Source of the DNA: an uncultured bacterium
GTDB taxonomy: Bacteria; Cyanobacteriota; Vampirovibrionia; Gastranaerophilales; Gastranaerophilaceae
Reading direction: 5' to 3'
Length of the DNA: 13,357 nucleotides
Assembly (NCBI GenBank): GCA_900554385.1
Contig: USHE01000033.1
Span: forward strand, 1 to 13,357
Below, piece after piece: positions 6,026 through 11,547 of the stretch; the stretch's first letter is position 1, and each line of letters begins with the position of its first letter. Position numbers and translations under genes: made by a program. Under the pieces are notes generated by a model. It searched no databases, was not told the origin of the DNA, and saw only the letters and a list, made by a program, of their open reading frames with translations.

Positions 6026-7023
6026 TACATATTTATGAGTTCTCGAACGTGGGTTATAATTTTTTGAGCTTCTGTTCTTGCACGTTTTGAGCCGTCGTTT
6101 AAGATATCTTTTACCTCGTCAATATGAGTTTCATAGTAACGGCGTTTCTCTCTTATTTCGGCGAATTTTTCGTTAATCAATGTCCCGAGTTGACGTTTGC
6201 AGTCTGCACAGCCGCGTTCGCCTTTTTCGCATTCAGAGCGGATTTGTGCAATTTGTTGTTCTGTTCCAAAAATATTCCAGTATTTGAACGCTACTTCACA
6301 TTCATCAGGGTGTCCGAGGTCAGTTTTTCTTAATCTGCTTCTGTCGGTTATTGCGGTCATAATCTTTTTAGCAGTAACTTCTTCTGTATCGGAAATTTTA
6401 ATGTCATTTTGGAACGATTTACCCATTTTGTTTCCGTCAAGTCCGCAGATTAAAGAACAATGGTTTAATATCGGCTGAGGTTCATTGAAAAATTCTTCTT
6501 TATATATATTGTTAAATCTTCTTGCGATATCACGGGTAATTTCAATATGAGCAACCTGATCAATGCCTACAGGTACGTGTGTTGCATTCATCATCATAAT
6601 ATCAGCACTCATAAGCACCGGATAACCCATTAATCCGTAGCTTATTTGAGAGTTTTGACCTTCTTTGGTTCTGAGGATTTTAGCCATATCTTTCAGGGTC
6701 GGGTCACGTTCTACCCAGTTTTGCGGGGTAACCATACCCAGATATACGTTTAACTCTGCGATTTCAGGGACAAGTGATTGTACGTATATTGTGGAAATTT
6801 CAGGGTCAATTCCTGATGCAAGCCAATCGATTGCAACATCAATTACGTCATTTTTAAGGGTTTCAGTTTTGTCGTATTTTGTTGTTAGAGCGTGCCAGTC
6901 AGCTACGAAGAAAAAACTGTCATATTTGTGCTGTAATTCCACCCAGTTCTGGATAACTCCCAAATAGTGACCCAAGTGTAATTTTCCCGTCGGCCGCATT
7001 CCCGAAACTATTCTTTCTTTCAT
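6022..7023 (-). CDS. trpS: Tryptophanyl-tRNA synthetase with iron-sulfur cysteine motif
   Basis: Cytosolic class Ic synthetase that activates tryptophan with ATP and charges tRNA-Trp. At 333 residues it is a normal bacterial length. The class I HIGH motif is HLGH (16-19), preceded by SGMRPTGKL. The active-site helices include GYPVLMSADIMMMNATHVPVG (positions 133-153) and GIDQVAHIEITRDIARRFN-type sequence. The KMSKS loop is KMGKS (199-203). Four cysteines, 242, 265, 272 and 275, form an exact C-x22-C-x6-C-x2-C pattern, the [4Fe-4S]-binding motif described for the Thermotoga maritima enzyme, where it lies by the anticodon-binding region. The ATG at 7021-7023 has GAGG about 10 nt upstream. A leader of about 50 nt includes a 13-nt palindrome (7055-7067). 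It is divergent from the exported-protein gene at 7136. Confidence 0.96.
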   Translation of the reverse strand: MKERIVSGMRPTGKLHLGHYLGVIQNWVELQHKYDSFFFVADWHALTTKYDKTETLKNDVIDVAIDWLASGIDPEISTIYVQSLVPEIAELNVYLGMVTPQNWVERDPTLKDMAKILRTKEGQNSQISYGLMGYPVLMSADIMMMNATHVPVGIDQVAHIEITRDIARRFNNIYKEEFFNEPQPILNHCSLICGLDGNKMGKSFQNDIKISDTEEVTAKKIMTAITDRSRLRKTDLGHPDECEVAFKYWNIFGTEQQIAQIRSECEKGERGCADCKRQLGTLINEKFAEIREKRRYYETHIDEVKDILNDGSKRARTEAQKIITHVRELINMY

Positions 7024-7082
7024 AACTCTTTGTCCTCTCGTCTAAATCTTTCTACCTTAAATTAAGGCTTTATAATTATTAT

Positions 7083-7113
7083 ATTATAAAAAAACTTTTG
7101 TTGAATATTTCAA
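7083..7113 (-). promoter_or_regulatory. Possible trpS promoter
   Basis: On the minus strand TTGAAA (7108-7113) and TATAAT (7083-7088) have a 19-nt spacer, longer than ideal. The region overlaps the -35 area of the divergent gene at 7136, so the two promoters may compete. The palindrome CCTTAA-A-TTAAGG (7055-7067) would lie just downstream of the start point. Confidence 0.35.
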
Positions 7114-7128
7114 AAAAAATGTTATAAT
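7101..7128 (+). promoter_or_regulatory. Promoter of the first exported-protein gene, predicted leaderless
   Basis: TTGAAT (7101-7106), a 16-nt spacer and a perfect extended -10, TGT-TATAAT (7120-7128). Only 7 nt separate the box from the ATG at 7136 and no Shine-Dalgarno exists, so the transcript should start at or beside the ATG. Confidence 0.65.
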
Positions 7129-7135
7129 AAAATCT

Positions 7136-7492
7136 ATGAAGATGAGGCTTTTAACTTTATTATTGATGCTTATGTTTGCAGGTAGTCTGTGTAGTGCGGC
7201 TGATGTTCCTGTAATGGAAGATGTTCAACTGGATTTAAGAAGCTACGATGTTATTGAAGTTCCGGCAGGAACGTTTATCCCTGTGATTAGTGCGCAGGAA
7301 ATATCTACCCAGTATTGTCCTGTGGGTTATAAAGTCAGGTTTACCTCTACAAATGATTTATTTATGCATGAAACAAATATTATCCCTGAAAATTCTGAAT
7401 TTTACGGGTATATAGAAGAAATTCATGAGCCGGTAATCGGAACAAATGCTTCTATGGTTATCAAAATAAATAAAGTTATTCTGCCTGACTGA
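7136..7492 (+). CDS. Exported VPAG-domain protein, N-terminal part (interrupted by in-frame TGA)
   Basis: Predicted periplasmic or envelope protein. The signal peptide is MKMRLLTLLLMLMFAGSLCS, likely cut near AAD (residues 21-23). The mature part begins with EVPAGTFIPV (41-50), the opening of a beta-rich domain also found in the protein encoded just downstream and reminiscent of VirB10/TrbI-type 'vPaGt.ip' domains. The frame stops at TGA (7490-7492) after KVILPD but continues in the same frame to 7738 with FELPVRAYIYT. In the neighbour the aligned segment is TPYGIQIPISAV, and its Gly codon GGA lines up with the TGA. I therefore read this as one 200-codon gene broken by a single GGA-to-TGA change, a sequence error, or a readthrough site. 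The truncated product lacks about 40% of the domain. Molecular function is unknown. Confidence 0.75.
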   Translation: MKMRLLTLLLMLMFAGSLCSAADVPVMEDVQLDLRSYDVIEVPAGTFIPVISAQEISTQYCPVGYKVRFTSTNDLFMHETNIIPENSEFYGYIEEIHEPVIGTNASMVIKINKVILPD

Positions 7493-7498
7493 TTTGAA

Positions 7499-7738
7499 TT
7501 GCCTGTCAGAGCTTATATCTACACCCCTAACAATAATATTATTGGCGGAGGCATATCAGAACCTGCAGAATGGGTGAAAATGCCGCATTATCAATCACGC
7601 TTTAAAAATAATATTACTTTGCAGATTCGCCCCGGACGTGAAAGAAAAATGGGTTCTCATACAACTATTCCATCAGGCGAAAATAGAATGATTATTCTTT
7701 CTGATTCTGCTTGGATTACTCATACAATGACAAATTAA
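7499..7738 (+). pseudogene. Exported VPAG-domain protein, C-terminal part after in-frame TGA
   Basis: Same frame as 7136-7492 and separated from it only by TGA-TTT-GAA; a TTG at 7499 is the nearest conventional start, with no ribosome-binding site. Conserved content starts right after the TGA: FELPVRAYIYTPNNNIIGGG aligns with IQIPISAVIRTDDNTGRLVG of the next gene, and TTIPSGENRMIILSDSAWIT aligns with that protein's C-terminal DVIIPANSNIELVLTQPITV. It has no signal peptide, so on its own it would stay in the cytosol and lack the first half of the domain. It is best treated as the second half of the upstream gene, made only by readthrough or if the TGA is an error. Coding-like composition persists throughout, which suggests any inactivation is recent. 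Confidence 0.65.
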
Positions 7739-7753
7739 CAAATTGACAAATTG
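7730..7753 (+). repeat. Three tandem 8-bp repeats ACAAATTR
   Basis: ACAAATTA (7730-7737), ACAAATTG (7738-7745) and ACAAATTG (7746-7753) run head to tail across the end of the preceding frame and over the -35 box (7743-7748) of the next gene. The position is suitable for an operator, or it may be simple slippage. Confidence 0.6.
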
Positions 7754-7770
7754 TAAATTAGAAATAAAAT
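7743..7770 (+). promoter_or_regulatory. Promoter of the second exported-protein gene
   Basis: Consensus TTGACA (7743-7748), a 16-nt spacer and TAAAAT (7765-7770, five of six). A start near 7777 gives a leader of about 42 nt that contains AAGGAAGGG (7801-7809). This gene is thus a conventional leadered one, unlike its upstream paralogue. The -35 lies within three tandem ACAAATTR repeats. Confidence 0.65.
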
Positions 7771-7818
7771 GTAATTATTACACGATATGTGATTGTGTCT
7801 AAGGAAGGGAAATCTATT

Positions 7819-8562
7819 ATGAAAAAATATATGAATATATTGATAACCGCACTCGTAATGTCTTGTGGTGTAGCAATGGCGGATAGTAATTATAATTACA
7901 CTCAAAATATGACCGCTCCTGCTCATCAGCCAACATATTACGCACAGCCAAAAATGTCCCCTAATCAGCCTTTGAGAGGAAGCGTCGTGACTGTTCCCGC
8001 AGGACAGGCAATGCCGGCGGTGGTTACAATGCCTTTGAATTCAGCTAATTTAACTTTAGGGCAAAATGTTACAGTGGCATTAGGCTCTGATTTTTATTAC
8101 AATAATAACTTAATTGCTCCTGCGGGAAGTTCTGTAACAGGTACTGTTCTCGAAGTTTCTAAAGCAAAACGCGGCAGTATGAATGGTAAATTGATGTTAA
8201 GATTTACCCAGATAGTTACTCCATACGGAATTCAAATCCCAATTTCAGCTGTTATAAGAACGGATGACAATACTGGCAGACTTGTAGGCGGTACAAAAGC
8301 TGATGTCGCTAAAGATTATGCGAAAGACTTGACCGTAGGTGCCGGTGCAGGTGCTGTTTCCGGCGTTGTATTCGGTGCGCTTGCCGGCGGAGATATCGGT
8401 AAAGGTGCGGCGCTTGGTACTGCTGTCGGTGCTGGCGGAGGGTTGATTAAATCAGTATGGGATAAAGGCGATGATGTCATTATTCCTGCTAACTCAAATA
8501 TTGAATTGGTACTTACCCAGCCAATTACTGTTAATCCGGCAATATATAATTCCAATTATTAG
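7819..8562 (+). CDS. Exported VPAG-domain protein with glycine zipper
   Basis: A 247-residue envelope protein of unknown function. The signal peptide is MKKYMNILITALVMSCGVAM, cleaved near AMA-DS (residue 21). A short Asn/Tyr/Pro-rich linker follows to residue 52. The beta domain starts VVTVPAGQAMPAVV (56-69), has IAPAGSSVTGTVLEVSKAKR (99-118) and ends ITPYGIQIPISAV-like at 132-144; this pattern resembles VirB10/TrbI-type domains. Residues 173-210 are a glycine zipper (VGAGAGAVSGVVFGALAGG and onward) able to pack in or on a membrane. The final DVIIPANSNIELVLTQPITV returns to beta structure. The ATG at 7819 is chosen over 7789 because of the AAGGAAGGG ribosome-binding site and the signal peptide. 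It is paralogous to the upstream gene and 82 bp ahead of the ton cluster, so an envelope or outer-membrane partnership with it is possible but unproven. Confidence 0.8.
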   Translation: MKKYMNILITALVMSCGVAMADSNYNYTQNMTAPAHQPTYYAQPKMSPNQPLRGSVVTVPAGQAMPAVVTMPLNSANLTLGQNVTVALGSDFYYNNNLIAPAGSSVTGTVLEVSKAKRGSMNGKLMLRFTQIVTPYGIQIPISAVIRTDDNTGRLVGGTKADVAKDYAKDLTVGAGAGAVSGVVFGALAGGDIGKGAALGTAVGAGGGLIKSVWDKGDDVIIPANSNIELVLTQPITVNPAIYNSNY

Positions 8563-8563
8563 C

Positions 8564-8607
8564 CGGTTAACCGATAATATTATTTTTTAATTTTGAGTAA
8601 TATTATC
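8564..8607. repeat. Inverted repeats after the glycine-zipper gene
   Basis: CGGTTAACCG (8564-8573) is a perfect 10-bp palindrome right after the TAG stop. GATAATATTA (8573-8582) is then perfectly inverted as TAATATTATC (8598-8607) with a 15-nt T-rich spacer. This could be a weak terminator, a processing hairpin or an operator ahead of the ton cluster. No clear promoter for the tonB gene is visible. Confidence 0.45.
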
Positions 8608-8644
8608 ACAGATTAGGAAAATGTGTTGCAGATAGGTAAATAAA

Positions 8645-8998
8645 ATGTCAATTTTAGATAAATATACGAACAATTTATTAGAGGATGAGGAGTCAGAAGA
8701 AACTTCGGGCTATACAACTCCGGCTGTGCTTCGTGAAGATAAAGAGGGATTAACGCTTAAAAAATCATTTTGGATTTCGGTGTTACTTCACCCGTCTGCA
8801 GGCGGGGCGGTTTGGCTTATAACTTTAATTCAGATGCTTCTCGGGTTTAACATGCATCTTTTTGATAAACCAAAGCCTAAGGTAAATAATATAGAGATTG
8901 TACTTGTAGATAAAGAGGATACGCCTATCAACAAAAAAACGCCGTATCGTGCGGACAGAAATTCTCGGGCGGGCGGGCATCACGATCCTACGAAATAG
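8645..8998 (+). CDS. TonB-type energy transducer, N-terminal membrane anchor (interrupted by in-frame TAG)
   Basis: First 117 codons of a TonB/TolA-like protein: a charged cytosolic head (1-40), a single membrane helix at about 42-69 (FWISVLLHPSAGGAVWLITL and on), then the periplasmic start KPKPKVNNIEIVLVDKED and the segment PYRADRNSRAGGHHDPTK. The SxxxH motif typical of TonB helices appears as S45-V-L-L-H49. At 8996-8998 a TAG ends the frame, yet the same frame continues VSMPSTPS into a Pro-rich linker and a TonB C-terminal domain up to 9880. The two pieces make one expected protein of 411 residues. TAG is one base from CAG (Gln), AAG (Lys) and GAG (Glu), all plausible here. By itself this piece is an anchor without the domain that contacts outer-membrane receptors. 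The ribosome-binding site is poor (AGG about 8 nt upstream). Confidence 0.78.
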   Translation: MSILDKYTNNLLEDEESEETSGYTTPAVLREDKEGLTLKKSFWISVLLHPSAGGAVWLITLIQMLLGFNMHLFDKPKPKVNNIEIVLVDKEDTPINKKTPYRADRNSRAGGHHDPTK

Positions 8999-9004
8999 GT
9001 TTCA

Positions 9005-9880
9005 ATGCCATCAACGCCGTCTGCTCCAGCTGCAAAACCGAGTACTCCTGCTCCGGCAGCAAAAGCAAAACCTGCTCCGGCATCTAAACAAACTCCAAAG
9101 CCGCAGCAGGTAAAGAAACCTGAACCTGCCAAAAAAGCTTTGCAGAATTTGATGCCAAAACCAGCTCAAAAACCTGCACCTAAACCTCAGGAAGCTCCTG
9201 CGGCTCCAAAGGCTGTTGCTCCGGCAAAACCTAATCCGCCGACGGCACGTCCTTCTATTAAACCTCCAAACACTCCGAAACCTGTTGCAAAACCGTCATC
9301 AGCGTTTCAAGTTCCCGTACCAAAAGGCGGAACTGCAGGCGGGCATTATGCCACAGGACCTATCAGCGGATCAGGTAAACTCGCAAATGGAGGTTCATCA
9401 GGCGGTTCGGGAAGTTCTTCTTCCGGAAGATACACTCCGGCACCTGTTCTTGCTCCTACAGGAGCGGGATCTTCTTCAGGGTCTAAGCTTGCAAAAGGTG
9501 CAGGAAGCGGTGGAGGTTCAGGTGCTTACGGAAATCCAGGACCCGGTAATCCAAACGGCAGACCCGGAATTGACGCAATTCGTGAACCTGATTTCGGACC
9601 TTATATGAGGGAACTCCAGCGTCGTATCAAAATGAATTGGAATCCGCCAAAAGGAAATGAAAGTAAGCGTGTTGTCCTTTTATTTAAAATTGCAAAAGAT
9701 GGTAGACTCCTCTCTTGCAGTGTGTTTAAATCATCAGGGCTTCCTAGTGCAGATAGTGCAGCTATTAATGCCGTTAAGCTTACTGCGCCTTTTAAACCGC
9801 TCCCTGCGGAATTTAAAGGACAAAGCATTGATATTCAGTTTACTTTTGACTACAACGTATTTGGAGCATCAGGATACTAA
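9005..9880 (+). CDS. TonB-type energy transducer, Pro-rich linker and C-terminal domain
   Basis: Continuation, in the same frame, of 8645-8998. Residues 1-110 are a Pro/Ala/Lys linker (PKPAQKPAPKPQEAPAAPK and similar) that would span the periplasm. Residues 110-185 are Gly/Ser-rich. The C-terminal 100 residues are a TonB domain: DFGPYMRELQRRIKMNWNPP, then ESKRVVLLFKIAKDGRLLS, and finally DIQFTFDYNVFGASGY. This wording closely follows the cyanobacterial TonB family as I remember it. The ATG at 9005 comes 6 nt after the TAG and has no ribosome-binding site, no signal peptide and no membrane helix. A product starting there would stay in the cytosol and could not transduce energy. It is therefore probably the second half of an interrupted gene, although reinitiation is conceivable. 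It lies 72 bp before exbB. Confidence 0.78.
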   Translation: MPSTPSAPAAKPSTPAPAAKAKPAPASKQTPKPQQVKKPEPAKKALQNLMPKPAQKPAPKPQEAPAAPKAVAPAKPNPPTARPSIKPPNTPKPVAKPSSAFQVPVPKGGTAGGHYATGPISGSGKLANGGSSGGSGSSSSGRYTPAPVLAPTGAGSSSGSKLAKGAGSGGGSGAYGNPGPGNPNGRPGIDAIREPDFGPYMRELQRRIKMNWNPPKGNESKRVVLLFKIAKDGRLLSCSVFKSSGLPSADSAAINAVKLTAPFKPLPAEFKGQSIDIQFTFDYNVFGASGY

Positions 9881-9952
9881 GATATTTTTCCCGCTAGTTT
9901 TGCGGTTCAATATAAAAACAATGTAATTACAAAATAAAGAGGATTAAAAATT

Positions 9953-10600
9953 ATGGAACTTTTATTACACTCAATTAAATTAGACTGGCCGGTATTATTA
10001 CCGATTTTGGTTTGTTCTATCCTTGTTGTTATGGTTGTTTTGAACAGAATTTCTGTTTATAAACGAAACAAAAGAGATGTTGTTCTGTTCATTCCTAAAC
10101 TTCAAAAAGAATTAGCTAAAAATAACTTACAGGGCGCACAGAATTTGGCTATTCAATGCGGCGGAGTTATTGGTGAAGTTACGGAAGAAGCGGTTAGAAT
10201 TTTTTCTGAACAGAAAAACGGTTTTTCTCGTTCCTTCGATATTGCGGCAGCTCTTGCAACAAGAAAATTGGAAAGTCATTTGACAATTCTCGGTACAATC
10301 GGCGGTGTTGCTCCGTTCTTAGGTTTGTTCGGTACTGTAGTTCGTATCCTTTATACGTTCCAGGATTTGGCTCAGCAGGGTAATCAATCCGCAGCAGTTG
10401 CTATGGGTATTGGTTCTGCGTTGATTGCTACAGCTTTTGGTCTTGGGGTTGCGATTGTTGCCGTTGTTTTCTACAACTCTTTCCAATCAATCGTTAAACG
10501 TTATGAAGACGATTTTCAATTAATTAAATTGTTATTCTTAAGTTTTGTTGATTCTGAAACTGATAAATCAAGCACAGCTTCAACAAACGTTTCAATGTAA
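9953..10600 (+). CDS. exbB: MotA/TolQ/ExbB proton channel protein
   Basis: Inner-membrane subunit that, with ExbD, uses proton flow to energise TonB. It has 215 residues. Membrane helices are at about 13-30 (PVLLPILVCSILVVMVVL), 109-133 and 153-175. The core motifs are TIGGVAPFLGLFGTVVRILY (115-134) and AMGIGSALIATAFGLGVAIV (150-169). Thr128 and Thr160 are at the positions of the channel-lining threonines of the family. The usual Pro in 'GlaiAiPA' is Val169 here, an uncommon but not disabling change. The cytosolic domain lies between helices 1 and 2. AAAGAGGA at 9937-9944 is a good ribosome-binding site for the ATG at 9953. The gene follows the TonB gene by 72 bp and precedes two exbD genes, so it is probably one operon. 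TolQ is the alternative name, but the TonB-domain neighbour favours ExbB. Confidence 0.93.
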   Translation: MELLLHSIKLDWPVLLPILVCSILVVMVVLNRISVYKRNKRDVVLFIPKLQKELAKNNLQGAQNLAIQCGGVIGEVTEEAVRIFSEQKNGFSRSFDIAAALATRKLESHLTILGTIGGVAPFLGLFGTVVRILYTFQDLAQQGNQSAAVAMGIGSALIATAFGLGVAIVAVVFYNSFQSIVKRYEDDFQLIKLLFLSFVDSETDKSSTASTNVSM

Positions 10601-10682
10601 TAATTGCCCCTGACATAGGCTGGTTGCGTATTATACGTGCAGGTTTGTCGGTGGTGCTGATTAGATTTAAAGGAAAAATAAT

Positions 10683-11135
10683 ATGGCAATGAGTTCAAAA
10701 AAAGGTAAAATGTTTACCGAAATAAATATTACACCATTAACCGATATCTTTCTGGTTTTGTTAATCATAATGATGGTTGTTGCACCCACTTTCCAATCAA
10801 TGGATAATGCAATATCTGTACCTGAGATTAACAGCGGAATTGCTATTGAACAGAAAAATGCTACTGTTTCTATAACAAAAGAAGGTTTGATGTATGTGAA
10901 TGGTAAGGAAATAAATGCTGATAGTTTAACGGACGAACTCGTTGCTTTAAAAGCCTCTTTAGAAAAGCCTGAAGTTGTGGTTAAGGCTGATGAAAATGTT
11001 AAAAGTTCCGAAATTATGAAAGTGATGAATGCGGCTCAGGATGCTGAGTATAAAAAGCTCATTGTCGCTGGTGAGCCGCTTTCAAAAAAAGAACAAAAAG
11101 ATTTACAGCAGAAAAGTGAAAATCAGGGAGCATAA
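10683..11135 (+). CDS. exbD: ExbD/TolR family protein, first copy
   Basis: A 150-residue inner-membrane partner of ExbB. A short cytosolic tail leads to EINITPLTDIFLVLLIIMMV (13-32), the single membrane helix; Asp21 is the proton-carrying aspartate conserved in ExbD. The periplasmic domain (about 40-135) has VSITKEGLMYVNGKEINADS and VVVKADENVKSSEIMKVMNA, the normal beta-alpha ExbD fold. It is longer than the next copy because of a Lys/Gln-rich C-terminal tail (KKEQKDLQQKSENQGA). AAAGGA at 10669-10674 supports the ATG at 10683; an in-frame ATG at 10689 is a second choice. The 82-bp gap after exbB holds a small palindrome CGTAT-T-ATACG (10627-10637) but no obvious terminator. Confidence 0.93.
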   Translation: MAMSSKKGKMFTEINITPLTDIFLVLLIIMMVVAPTFQSMDNAISVPEINSGIAIEQKNATVSITKEGLMYVNGKEINADSLTDELVALKASLEKPEVVVKADENVKSSEIMKVMNAAQDAEYKKLIVAGEPLSKKEQKDLQQKSENQGA

Positions 11136-11137
11136 AT

Positions 11138-11518
11138 ATGCGTGATACATTTAATGAAATTAATATTACACCTTTGACAGATATTTTTCTTGTGCTTCTG
11201 ATTATAATGATGGTAATTGCACCGCTTTTAGATCAGCAGGGATTAAATTTAACAGTGCCTGAAAATGTTGCAGAAGAACAGGTTCAAAAGGACTCTAAAA
11301 TTTTAAGGGTGGAAGTTTCTTCTGATAACAGGTATTACATTGACGGAGAGGAAGTTTCCGGAGAAGCTTTGGAAAAAACATTAAAAGCACAGGCAAAAGA
11401 TTTTCCTGACGGTTTGATGATACAAACTGACGGTGATGCGACACATGGTGCTGTTGTAAAAGTTATGGATAGTGCTAGAAATTCAGGATTTACAAGCATT
11501 TCTGTTTCTGAAGTTTAG
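11138..11518 (+). CDS. exbD: ExbD/TolR family protein, second copy
   Basis: A 126-residue paralogue of the preceding gene, starting 2 nt after its stop, with AGGGAG just upstream, so the two are surely co-translated. The membrane segment NEINITPLTDIFLVLLIIMM (6-25) is almost identical to that of the first copy, with Asp15 as the proton-carrying residue. The periplasmic domain diverges: LRVEVSSDNRYYIDGEEVSG and DGLMIQTDGDATHGAVVKVM. The two copies may make an ExbD heterodimer in one ExbB ring, or serve alternative complexes. This is the last gene of the cluster; it converges on the large orphan gene with a 29-bp gap and no clear terminator. Confidence 0.92.
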   Translation: MRDTFNEINITPLTDIFLVLLIIMMVIAPLLDQQGLNLTVPENVAEEQVQKDSKILRVEVSSDNRYYIDGEEVSGEALEKTLKAQAKDFPDGLMIQTDGDATHGAVVKVMDSARNSGFTSISVSEV

Positions 11519-11547
11519 TCTGACAGGCGGGGAAATTCGCTAATAGA

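Noticed and set aside
7485..7509. Selenocysteine TGA with SECIS-like hairpin
   Set aside because: The stem is only 5 bp, the site aligns with glycine in the paralogue, and no redox motif surrounds it.
8316..8555. Minus-strand Pro/Ala-rich frame
   Set aside because: It is the reverse reading of the glycine-zipper codons in the exported protein.
9216..9608. Second plus-strand frame within the Pro/Gly-rich TonB linker
   Set aside because: It is a by-product of repetitive GC-biased codons; the TonB frame explains the region.
9891..9905. Terminator between the TonB gene and exbB
   Set aside because: Only a 4-bp CCGC/GCGG stem without a T run, so the genes are likely co-transcribed.
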